A stretch of 58,703 bases of DNA from Carideicomes alvinocaridis (GTDB lineage Bacteria > Pseudomonadota > Alphaproteobacteria > Rhodobacterales > Rhodobacteraceae). Below the pieces are notes generated by a model, which did no database searches, was not told the DNA's origin, and saw nothing but the letters and a program-made list of their open reading frames with translations. A program made the translations under genes and the position numbers. The DNA lies in contig SRJI02000026.1 of NCBI GenBank assembly GCA_005473895.2, positions 1-58,703 of the forward strand, given 5' to 3'. Positions 36,793 through 43,691 of the stretch are shown piece by piece; position 1 is the first letter of the stretch, and every line of letters starts with the position of its first letter.

Positions 36793-37674
36793 ATGCAGAT
36801 CATCCTTCACGCCGGCGCCCATTGCACAGATGAAGACCGGCTCGTGAAAAGTCTTCTGCGGAACCATGACGGCTTTCTCAAGCACCGCATCGCGGCCCCC
36901 GGTCCCAGCAATTACCGCCAGCTCCTGCGCGAGACGATCAACGCGCTGGACGAGGGCCGGCCCGATCCCGATGCCCGCGAGGTTCTGGTGGAGGCGTTCT
37001 GCAACGAGCGCCCCGAGAATATCGACCGGCTGCTCCTGTCCAACGACAATTTCTTCGCGGTGCCCAAGATCGCGCTTTCGCGGGGCGAGCTCTACCCGAT
37101 GGCGGTCAAGCGGCTGGCCTATTTGCAGGATCTCTTTCCCGAGGACGGGGTGGAGCTGTTCCTGGCCCTGCGCGACCCGGCCAGCTGGCTGCCCGCTTTG
37201 TTCGACGCGGCTCCGCAGGAGGATTTCGCCAGCTTCCTCGACGGCGTCGATCCGGAAAGCTTCCGCTGGTCGGACTTCCTGCTGCGCCTGCGGGCCGAGG
37301 TGCCGGAACTGCCGATCACCGTCTGGTGCAACGAGGACACGCCCTTCATCTGGGGCGAGATCATCCGCACCATGGCCGGGCTCGACGAGGAAGAGAAGAT
37401 CTCGGGCGCCTTCGACCTGCTGTCCGAGATCATGGCGCCGGAAGGGATGCAGCGCTTCCGCGCCTATCTCAAGGAGCATCCGGTGATGACGGAGGCCCAG
37501 AAGCGCCGGGTGATGACCGCCTTCCTCGACAAGTACTACCTCGAGGAGGAGATGGAGGAAGAGCTGGACCTGCCCGGCTGGTCGGAGGACCTGATGGAGC
37601 GGCTGACCGAGGGTTACGAGGCCGACGTGGCGCGCATCGCGCAGATGGACGGGATACGCTTCATCGCGCCGTGA
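36793..37674 (+). CDS. Conserved protein of unknown function, sulfotransferase-like N-terminus
   Basis: A 293-aa soluble protein. The N-terminal MQIILHAGAHCTDEDRLVKSLLRN resembles the strand-loop-helix that opens PAPS-dependent sulfotransferase folds (usually HIGTHKTGTT...), but the canonical Lys/Thr residues are replaced. A second element, VELFLALRDPASWLPALFD, resembles the R-D-P segment of sulfotransferases that contacts the 3'-phosphate. The C-terminal part is helical and acidic. A sulfotransferase-like or P-loop-like fold that has lost normal catalysis is my best reading, at low confidence. Confidence 0.75.
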   Translation: MQIILHAGAHCTDEDRLVKSLLRNHDGFLKHRIAAPGPSNYRQLLRETINALDEGRPDPDAREVLVEAFCNERPENIDRLLLSNDNFFAVPKIALSRGELYPMAVKRLAYLQDLFPEDGVELFLALRDPASWLPALFDAAPQEDFASFLDGVDPESFRWSDFLLRLRAEVPELPITVWCNEDTPFIWGEIIRTMAGLDEEEKISGAFDLLSEIMAPEGMQRFRAYLKEHPVMTEAQKRRVMTAFLDKYYLEEEMEEELDLPGWSEDLMERLTEGYEADVARIAQMDGIRFIAP

Positions 37675-37764
37675 AATCCGGGCACCGACGCTGCGGCCTC
37701 GGCATCCCCGCATCCGCCGCAGGCCGGGTGCATCCCGGCCCGCCGGCGGACCCGGCCGAAGCGG

Positions 37765-38037
37765 TCAGCGCATGCCGAGCGCTTCCTTGTACATCTCCAG
37801 CACCGCCTCTTCCTCGGCGATGTCGTCGGGCTCGCGCTTGCGCAGGGCGATGACCTTGCGCATCACCTTGGTGTCGTAGCCGCGCGACTTGGCCTCGGCC
37901 ATGACTTCCTTCTGCTGGTCGGCAAGATCCTTCTTCTCCTGCTCCAGCCGCTCGAAGCGCTCGATGAACTGGCGCAGCTCGTCCGCGGTCACGCGGTAGC
38001 TGCTGTCGACGCCCTTCGTCTCTTCCATGTCTTGCAT
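37765..38037 (-). CDS. gapR: GapR-type DNA-binding protein (DUF2312)
   Basis: A 90-aa coiled-coil protein of the DUF2312 family. The Caulobacter member GapR is a nucleoid-associated protein that clamps overtwisted DNA and is needed for growth. Family landmarks are VTADELRQFIERFERLEQEKKDLADQQKEVMAEAKSRGYDTKVMRKVIALRKRE. The start at 38037 (MQDMEETKG) has GGAGG six bases upstream. Its length matches the 89-aa Caulobacter protein. Confidence 0.95.
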   Translation of the reverse strand: MQDMEETKGVDSSYRVTADELRQFIERFERLEQEKKDLADQQKEVMAEAKSRGYDTKVMRKVIALRKREPDDIAEEEAVLEMYKEALGMR

Positions 38038-38149
38038 TCTCTGCCTCCGGCCCGGTTTTGCGGCTCTGACTACCTGCGCCCCGCGGACCTCGCAAGGGGT
38101 TGCCGCATGACCGGCGATCCGCTACCGCAGCGCGGCAAAGGAGAGGCCG

Positions 38150-38365
38150 ATGGAATACCTGATCTGGATCGGGGCAGGCGTGTCGCTGCTGGGCCTCATG
38201 GGGCTCGTCTGGTGCATCGTCACGGTGGCGCAGGCCCGGCGCGCCAAGCTCGGCGACGAGGAGATGCGCGCCGTCGTGGCGCGGGTCCTGCCGCTCAACA
38301 TGGGCGCGCTCTTCCTGTCGATGATCGGGCTCGGCATCGTGATCGTCGGGATCTTCCTGACCTGA
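38150..38365 (+). CDS. 71-aa two-helix membrane protein
   Basis: A small protein with two hydrophobic helices (LIWIGAGVSLLGLMGLVWCIVTVA and VLPLNMGALFLSMIGLGIVIVGIFL) joined by a charged loop AQARRAKLGDEEMRAVVARV. No recognised family. It abuts the convergent FadB-like gene exactly, its last stop base at 38365 and the other stop at 38366. The start is preceded by AAAGGAGAGGCCG. Confidence 0.8.
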   Translation: MEYLIWIGAGVSLLGLMGLVWCIVTVAQARRAKLGDEEMRAVVARVLPLNMGALFLSMIGLGIVIVGIFLT

Positions 38366-40495
38366 TCACGGAAGCTCCGGCGGCGGCCAGTCCGGCGGCG
38401 CCACCCGGTCGAGATCGGCGAAGTGGCGGCCATTTCGGATCAGCTCCTGCAGCAGCGGATCGGGCTGCCAGAACGGCGCGGCGCTGACGGGGGCGTGCTC
38501 GGCGATGAAATGGTCCAGCGCGCGCTGCATCTCGAACAGGCCCTGCCGGTCGGCCGCCTGCATCGGGCCGCCGCTGAGCCGCGGAAAGCTCTGGTTGTAG
38601 ACCGACGCCACGTCCAGATCGCCGGGCCACTGCGCCTGCTCTTCCCGGACAAGCCGTGTGCCGCGATTGGCGGTGGCGGCGACGATCAGCGCGGCGATCC
38701 CGCTTGCCGGCATCTCCCGCGAGGGTCGCCTGGCCGCGAGCAGCGCATCGACCGCCGGATCCGGCAGCGGCGCCTCCCCCTCGGGCCAGAGCAGGAAGCC
38801 CCGGCCGGTGGCGCGCCCCTCCCGGCCCGCCTCGATCATCGTCTCGACGCAGGACGGCACCGGCAGGTCCGCCGCCTCGATCCGCGCCTTCAGGGTCGGC
38901 AGGCCGGCGGCGTCGATCTCGGCCAGCAGGCTGTCGCCCAGCCCCGCCGCCGCCACCGCCGTCTGCAGCCGCGTGGGGGCCACGCCGCTTTCGATGAGCC
39001 CGAGGGCGGCGTAGTGCCGGGCCAGCCGCATCTCTTCGCCCAGGGGCAGGTCACGCGGGGCGCTGTGTAGCACGATCCGCCTGCCGCCCAGCAGCATCTG
39101 CGCCAGGGCCTGCAACGCCGTCGCTTCCGTCCCCGGATGGGCCGCGACCTCGACCAGCCGCTTGACATGGGCGGGGCGCAGCAGGCGCAGGGCGAGCACG
39201 CGGCCCGCCCGGCCGGAGGCCTCCGCGATACGCTCCAGCGCGGCCGAGGGCCCGGTCGTGGCGAGGACCGCCTGCCCATGGGCCGCGCGCCCCAACCGTT
39301 CCAGCAGGATTCCGCGGGCCTCGGGATCGGCGCCCGTGGTCTCCACCACCAGGTCGGCCGCCGCCGCCGCATCCAGATCGGTGCCGGTGGAGAGCCGGCC
39401 GAGCCGGGCCGCCCGCTCCTCGGGGCTGAGGCGGCTTCGTTCCACCGCGCGGTCATAGATCGTCGCCACGGAGCCCGTCAGCGCCGCGCCGGACCGGTCG
39501 TCGCGGGCATGAAGCGTCACCTGCAGCCCCGCATCGAGGCAGACCACCGCCAGCTCGGTTGCCAGCACCCCGCCCCCGACCAGCCCGACGGAGCCGATGC
39601 GCGCCGGCGCCGAGGCGGGGTCGGTGGCAAAGTCGGGCCGCCGCCAGCACTGCCGCTCGGCCCGCAGGAGATGGCGCAGCGCGGCGGACTGGTCGCCCTT
39701 CAGCGCCTGCTCCGCCTCGTCGATCTCGAATTCCAGCCCGGTCTCGAAGGGCAGGAGCTGCGCCGCCTCCACTGCCCGCAGGATGGCCCGCGGCGCCTCG
39801 TCTGGCGTCGCCTCGAGCCGGTCGCGGGCCGCAGCGATCTCCGTCTGGTAGCCCAGCGGATCCTCGACGCCCACGGGCAGGTCACGATTGCGGCGCGGCG
39901 TCCCGCCCTGCCCGGCCAGTTCCCCGGCCAGGTCTCGGGCGAAGACCAGCGCGGCCGGCATGACCGGCCCTTCGGCCACGCGGTCCACGATACCCGCGGC
40001 GAGCGGATCGGTCACCGCGAAGGGCCGCCGCGACAGCAGCGTCTCCAGCGCCGCGCGGATGCCGGCGAGCCGGGGCAGTCGCTGGGTCGCGCCGGCCATG
40101 GGCAGGAGCCCGAGCGCCACGTCCGGCAGGCCGATCCGCGTACCCGGCCCGGCGACGCGACCATGGGCCGCGAGCGCCAGTTCCAGCATCCCGCCCAGGG
40201 CCGGGCCGTCCAGCGCCGCGACCACCGGCCGCGCGCCATCCTCGATCCGCGCGCAGAGATCGCGCAGCCGGCGCGCCTGGTCCAGCCATTCGGCATCCGC
40301 CAGCCGCAGCGGATCGCCCATCGTCCCCTGGAAGCCCGCGAGAACCAGCGCCCGCACCTCCTCGTCCGCGGCGGCCCGGTCCAGCGCCGCCACGAGCGCC
40401 TCGTGCAGCTCCGCCGTCAGCCCCGCGCCCGGCGCCGCGACGAGGCCCAGCACGGCGACGCCGTCCTCCACATGATAGGCGATAGGCTCCGCCAA
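38366..40495 (-). CDS. Divergent enoyl-CoA hydratase/3-hydroxyacyl-CoA dehydrogenase (FadB/FadJ-like)
   Basis: A 709-aa two-domain enzyme of fatty acid beta-oxidation type. TTG at 40495 with GGGAGGGG upstream is the likely start (MAEPIAYHVEDG). The crotonase domain (about 1-185) has LDGPALGGMLELALAAHG and LGLLPMAGATQRLPRLAG. The Rossmann dehydrogenase part has VGLVGGGVLATELA, and the His of LLRPAHVKRLVEV is the catalytic His candidate. Two C-terminal helical domains follow. The glycine-rich loop and oxyanion-hole residues deviate from the standard enzyme, so substrate range or activity may be changed. It ends precisely where the small membrane gene ends. Confidence 0.88.
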   Translation of the reverse strand: MAEPIAYHVEDGVAVLGLVAAPGAGLTAELHEALVAALDRAAADEEVRALVLAGFQGTMGDPLRLADAEWLDQARRLRDLCARIEDGARPVVAALDGPALGGMLELALAAHGRVAGPGTRIGLPDVALGLLPMAGATQRLPRLAGIRAALETLLSRRPFAVTDPLAAGIVDRVAEGPVMPAALVFARDLAGELAGQGGTPRRNRDLPVGVEDPLGYQTEIAAARDRLEATPDEAPRAILRAVEAAQLLPFETGLEFEIDEAEQALKGDQSAALRHLLRAERQCWRRPDFATDPASAPARIGSVGLVGGGVLATELAVVCLDAGLQVTLHARDDRSGAALTGSVATIYDRAVERSRLSPEERAARLGRLSTGTDLDAAAAADLVVETTGADPEARGILLERLGRAAHGQAVLATTGPSAALERIAEASGRAGRVLALRLLRPAHVKRLVEVAAHPGTEATALQALAQMLLGGRRIVLHSAPRDLPLGEEMRLARHYAALGLIESGVAPTRLQTAVAAAGLGDSLLAEIDAAGLPTLKARIEAADLPVPSCVETMIEAGREGRATGRGFLLWPEGEAPLPDPAVDALLAARRPSREMPASGIAALIVAATANRGTRLVREEQAQWPGDLDVASVYNQSFPRLSGGPMQAADRQGLFEMQRALDHFIAEHAPVSAAPFWQPDPLLQELIRNGRHFADLDRVAPPDWPPPELP

Positions 40496-40614
40496 GCTGC
40501 CCCTCCCCGCTTCGCCACCTGTACGCTCTGGCAGGTTACGGCGTTTTCCCGGTTCGTCAGCGCCATTTGTAAGCGTGAGGCGGGGTGACGCAAGTCCCGG
40601 CGGGCCGGGGAGTG

Positions 40615-40842
40615 TCAGGCGACGCGCTGCGTGCCGCCATCGGCCAGCGCCGAGAGGATCGCCAGCTCGGTTTCCAGCGCGTCGCATTCGTGGTCGGAGG
40701 CGACCGCCAGGCGCCGCCGCAGATCCGCGATGCGCACGAAGATGTCCCGGCTTTCCCGGGCGGCCCTCATGCGGGGCGGCTCGGCGTCCCCGCCCGCTCC
40801 GTCATGCTGCCCTCGCCATATCGTCCCGATGCGTTCGTCCAT
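40615..40842 (-). CDS. 75-aa hypothetical protein
   Basis: The start at 40842 (MDERIGTIWRGQHDG) has GGAGCAGGG upstream. The C-terminal half is an amphipathic helical region (SRDIFVRIADLRRRLAVASDHECDALETELAILSAL), suggestive of a small coiled-coil or regulatory protein. No known family is recognised. It lies 119 bp upstream of the FadB-like gene on the same strand and is divergent from the FNR-box operon. Codon use matches neighbours, but no homologue comparison was possible. Confidence 0.55.
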   Translation of the reverse strand: MDERIGTIWRGQHDGAGGDAEPPRMRAARESRDIFVRIADLRRRLAVASDHECDALETELAILSALADGGTQRVA

Positions 40843-40896
40843 CGCCCTGCTCCGCTGCGTTCCGGCGCGCCATAGGGCAGTTCCAGGGGCCGTGTC

Positions 40897-40910
40897 TTGA
40901 TCTGAATCAA
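40897..40910. promoter_or_regulatory. Perfect FNR/FnrL box
   Basis: TTGATCTGAATCAA exactly fits the TTGAT-N4-ATCAA consensus of FNR/FnrL, the oxygen-sensing CRP-family regulator of Rhodobacter-type bacteria. It is 74 bp upstream of the YeeE-type gene start, and 55 bp upstream of the divergent 75-aa gene. Control of both is possible; the sulfur operon is the likely main target. Confidence 0.75.
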
Positions 40911-40935
40911 GGAGACGTGCGGCTGTGCTCTTGAA

Positions 40936-40959
40936 ACACATTCTGTTTTCGTTATGTGT
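40936..40959. promoter_or_regulatory. Inverted repeat ACACAT-N12-ATGTGT, candidate sulfur-regulator operator
   Basis: Perfect 6-bp arms at 40936-40941 and 40954-40959, lying between the FNR box and the first gene of the sulfur operon. The position suits a repressor such as an ArsR-family persulfide sensor (BigR/SqrR type), which controls YeeE/DUF442 operons in other bacteria. The assignment is inference; no such regulator gene is adjacent. Confidence 0.45.
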
Positions 40960-40983
40960 ATGCGAAACGACAGGAGCGCGACG

Positions 40984-41409
40984 ATGCAGATGGATTGGAT
41001 ATGGGGCCTGATCGGCGGGATGCTGATCGGGACCGGCGGGGCGGTGTTCCTGCTGGCGAATGGCCGAATCATGGGTGCGAGCGGGATCATCGGCGGCGTG
41101 ATCGACGGGTCCGGGCGGCACAACCTGTCCGAACGCCTGACCTTTCTCGCCGGGGTGGCCCTGCTGCCCTTGCTGCTGACGCCGGTCTTCGGACCCGAGC
41201 AGACCCACCTGACCGGCGACCTGGCCACGCTGCTCGTCGCGGGGCTGCTGGTGGGGATCGGTACACGTTTCGCCAATGGCTGCACCTCGGGTCACGGGGT
41301 CTGCGGCATCTCCCGGCTGTCCCTGCGCGGGATCGTCGCCACCGTCTTCTATATCGGCGCCGGCGGGATCACCGTCGTCCTCTTCCGCCACATTCTCGGA
41401 GTGATATAA
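40984..41409 (+). CDS. YeeE/YedE-family sulfur transport protein, first half
   Basis: A 141-aa membrane protein with four to five helices. The start at 40984 (MQMDWIW) is backed by AGGAGCG. The family hallmark GTRFANGCTSGHGVCGISRLSLRG provides a conserved Cys that in the thiosulfate channel TsuA/YeeE lies on the substrate path. In Rhodobacterales-type genomes the YeeE/YedE protein is split in two short genes, this one and the next. Thought to import thiosulfate or another sulfane sulfur. It shares one base with the next gene (TAATG). Confidence 0.9.
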   Translation: MQMDWIWGLIGGMLIGTGGAVFLLANGRIMGASGIIGGVIDGSGRHNLSERLTFLAGVALLPLLLTPVFGPEQTHLTGDLATLLVAGLLVGIGTRFANGCTSGHGVCGISRLSLRGIVATVFYIGAGGITVVLFRHILGVI

Positions 41410-41840
41410 TGCGCAATCTCTTCGCCTTTCTCGCCGGGGGCCTGTTCGGCGCCGGGCTTTACCTCTCGGGCATGACCGACACCTCGAAGGTGCAGGGATG
41501 GCTCGACATTTTCGGCGACTGGGATCCCACGCTTGCCTTCGTGATGGGCGGGGCGATCATTCCGATGGCAGTGGCCTGGGCCTTCACCACGGGGCGGCGC
41601 CCGCTGCTGGGCGGCAGTTTCCCGGAACGGCCGGAGCCGCGGATCGGCCGCAACCTCGTGCTGGGATCGACGCTTTTCGGGATGGGCTGGGGACTTGCCG
41701 GGCTCTGCCCCGGTCCGGTCGTGGCCTCGCTGTCCTATGGCGGGGGGCGCAACCTGGTCTTCCTGGCCGCGATGCTGGCCGGCATGGCCGCGACGCCGGT
41801 GCTGCGGCGCTATCTGGACAGAACCGTTCCCGCGCAGTAG
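41409..41840 (+). CDS. YeeE/YedE-family sulfur transport protein, second half
   Basis: A 143-aa partner with about four helices and the motif WGLAGLCPGPVVASLSYGGGRN, the counterpart of the Cys-containing loop of the first half (FANGCTSGHGVCG). AGLYLSGMTDTSKVQGWLDIFGDWDPTLAFVMGGA is typical of the DUF6691-type half. The two halves together match one TsuA-like channel. Coupled to the preceding gene by TAATG and followed 10 bp later by the DUF442 enzyme. Confidence 0.9.
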   Translation: MRNLFAFLAGGLFGAGLYLSGMTDTSKVQGWLDIFGDWDPTLAFVMGGAIIPMAVAWAFTTGRRPLLGGSFPERPEPRIGRNLVLGSTLFGMGWGLAGLCPGPVVASLSYGGGRNLVFLAAMLAGMAATPVLRRYLDRTVPAQ

Positions 41841-41849
41841 GTCTGAGCC

Positions 41850-42275
41850 ATGGATATCAGGCAGATCACCCCCGTCTATCACGTCTCGGAACAGATCACC
41901 CCCGAGGAGGTGCGCAGCCTTCCGGCGCTGGGATTCACCCGGGTGATCTGCAACCGACCGGATGCCGAGGTGGGGCCCGGCCTGCTGTGCGACGAGGTCG
42001 CGGCGGCGGCGCGCGAGGCGGGGCTCGATTTCGCGGCCCTGCCGCTGACCAACCAGACCATGACGCCCGACAACATCGCCCGGCAGGCGGAGCTGATCGC
42101 GGAAAGCGACGGCAAGGTCCTGGCCTATTGCCGGTCGGGCACGCGCTGCTCCGTCGTCTGGGCGCTGAGCCAGGCGGGCACGATGCCGGTCGACGAGATC
42201 CTGACCCATACCGCCAATGCCGGTTACCAGCTCGAGGAGCTGCGGCCGACGCTGGAGGCACTGGCCAACCGCTGA
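41850..42275 (+). CDS. Rhodanese-like/DUF442 (TIGR01244-type) sulfurtransferase or phosphatase
   Basis: A 141-aa protein with the loop CRSGTRCS (Cys94-Arg99), the same CRSGxR active-site loop as rhodaneses and close to dual-specificity phosphatases. The N-terminal MDIRQITPVYHVSEQITPEEV and VICNRPDAE are family signatures (DUF442, as fused to the persulfide dioxygenase Blh). With the YeeE/YedE halves it suggests uptake and handling of sulfane sulfur, here under an oxygen-responsive box. Persulfide transfer is the favoured activity. Confidence 0.9.
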   Translation: MDIRQITPVYHVSEQITPEEVRSLPALGFTRVICNRPDAEVGPGLLCDEVAAAAREAGLDFAALPLTNQTMTPDNIARQAELIAESDGKVLAYCRSGTRCSVVWALSQAGTMPVDEILTHTANAGYQLEELRPTLEALANR

Positions 42276-42372
42276 GCCCGCGCTCGCCGCGTCGCGGACC
42301 CTGCCCGCCTCTCGGCGTGGGGCCCGAATGCCCTGGCACGGCCTTGCCGGCCCGTTTCTCCAACCTGCGGGC

Positions 42373-43596
42373 TCATCCTTCGGCCGCATCGGGCAGGTCC
42401 AGTTCGGGCAGGTCGCCGGGCGTCCAGTCCTCTGTTGCATTGTCGGGCAGGTCGAAATCCAGCGGAGGCAGGTCGGGCAGATCCTCCGCCATGTCCGGCC
42501 CGGACAAGGGAAGGTCCGGCAGGTCGGGAAGCGCGCCCGCCTCCGGCAGCGTTCCCTCCGCCGCCGCAAAGGCCGCGAGCGATCCGTCAGTGCCTGAACC
42601 CTCGCCCCACCCGTCGGCACCCGGTTCCGGGGACAGTGGCAGCCCCGAGAGGTTGGGCAGTTCCGGCCCCGCAGCGCCGGCCGCATCGCCGAGCGCTGCC
42701 GTGAACCCCGCGGCCCCGGCGCTGTCCCCGCCCGCCTCCTCCGGCGGGCGCAGGCGCAGGGCGCGCATCCCCTCCGATTGGCCCAGATCGCAGAGCATCG
42801 GCAGCAGCCTGTCGCCGGCGGCCAGCCGAGTCGCCCCGAGCGCCGACCGGTCGAGCCGCAGGATATCGCCCGGCTTCAGCGCCATCGCCTCCGCGACGGA
42901 CATGTCCAGGCGGTCGACCACCGCCATGAGCTCGGCCGGAATACGCTCCCACAGCGGGGCGGTCCTGGTCGGGGGCGGCGGCGCCGGCTCTTCCGGGGCG
43001 GGGCGCGCGCGGTCGGGGAAGGCCAGCACGATCTCGCCCGTCCGCGCGCCCTGGCCGAAATCGACGGTGACGCGGAAGCTGCGATACTCCGCCCCTTTCA
43101 ACATCAGCCCCAGCGTGCGCCGATCCTCGATCCGGTCGCCGAAGCGGAACCCCTCCGCCCACCAGCCGTCGGACCCGTCGGAGAGGTTGCGGGCGAAGCC
43201 GCGCAGCATCCGGTCGAGCAGCGGCGCGGCGATGGCGGCGTCGGTATGGGTCGGCGGCCGGTCTGGCGGCGGGCCCGGAACCACGCGGCCCATGGTCTGC
43301 ACCTCGATCAGCGCGGCCACGGCCTGCATGTCGAGCACCGCCGCGCCGGCATGTCCCTCCGGCCCGTCGAGCAGGATGTAGAGCGCCCCGGCCTCCAGCG
43401 AATCGAGCAGCGCCTCCTGGTCGAGGATCTCCTCGCGGATGCCCTGCGCCTGCGCGGCGAGGGACCACAGGTGATCCGCCGCACGCGCCAGCGCCAGGCG
43501 CAGCGCCTTGGCCGGGGGCATGCCCCGCAGCTCGTGACTGCGCCGTCCGCGGGACGCCTTGCGCCGCAGAACCCGATCTGATGCGTCGTCTGCCAT
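42373..43596 (-). CDS. FliM/FliN-type SpoA-domain protein with acidic DLPDLP tail
   Basis: A 407-aa protein. The N-terminal region is FliM-like (LRLALARAADHLWSLAAQAQGI...EILDQEALLDSL). The C-terminal-type SpoA domain is at about 220-285 (WERIPAELMAVVDRLDMSVAEAMALKPGDILRLDRSALGATRLAAGDRLLPMLCDLGQSEGMRALRL). After residue 290 it becomes an acidic, Gly/Pro/Asp-rich tail with recurring LPDLP/DLPELD segments. No flagellar genes are in the window, so it may act in the motor switch of a distant cluster or in a secretion-type complex. Confidence 0.85.
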   Translation of the reverse strand: MADDASDRVLRRKASRGRRSHELRGMPPAKALRLALARAADHLWSLAAQAQGIREEILDQEALLDSLEAGALYILLDGPEGHAGAAVLDMQAVAALIEVQTMGRVVPGPPPDRPPTHTDAAIAAPLLDRMLRGFARNLSDGSDGWWAEGFRFGDRIEDRRTLGLMLKGAEYRSFRVTVDFGQGARTGEIVLAFPDRARPAPEEPAPPPPTRTAPLWERIPAELMAVVDRLDMSVAEAMALKPGDILRLDRSALGATRLAAGDRLLPMLCDLGQSEGMRALRLRPPEEAGGDSAGAAGFTAALGDAAGAAGPELPNLSGLPLSPEPGADGWGEGSGTDGSLAAFAAAEGTLPEAGALPDLPDLPLSGPDMAEDLPDLPPLDFDLPDNATEDWTPGDLPELDLPDAAEG

Positions 43597-43691
43597 GCCC
43601 TCGCCGCAGTGGATGTGGATGCGGCTGATCCTAGCGGCGGGAAGGTTACGATTGCCTGAAGATCGGCGAGGCGAGCGCCGGGCGAGCGACC

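Noticed and set aside
35015-36847. A 610-codon plus-strand frame opposite the iron-type permease
   Set aside because: The composition is His/Arg/Gln-rich with no motifs, and the minus strand has a clear fused permease.
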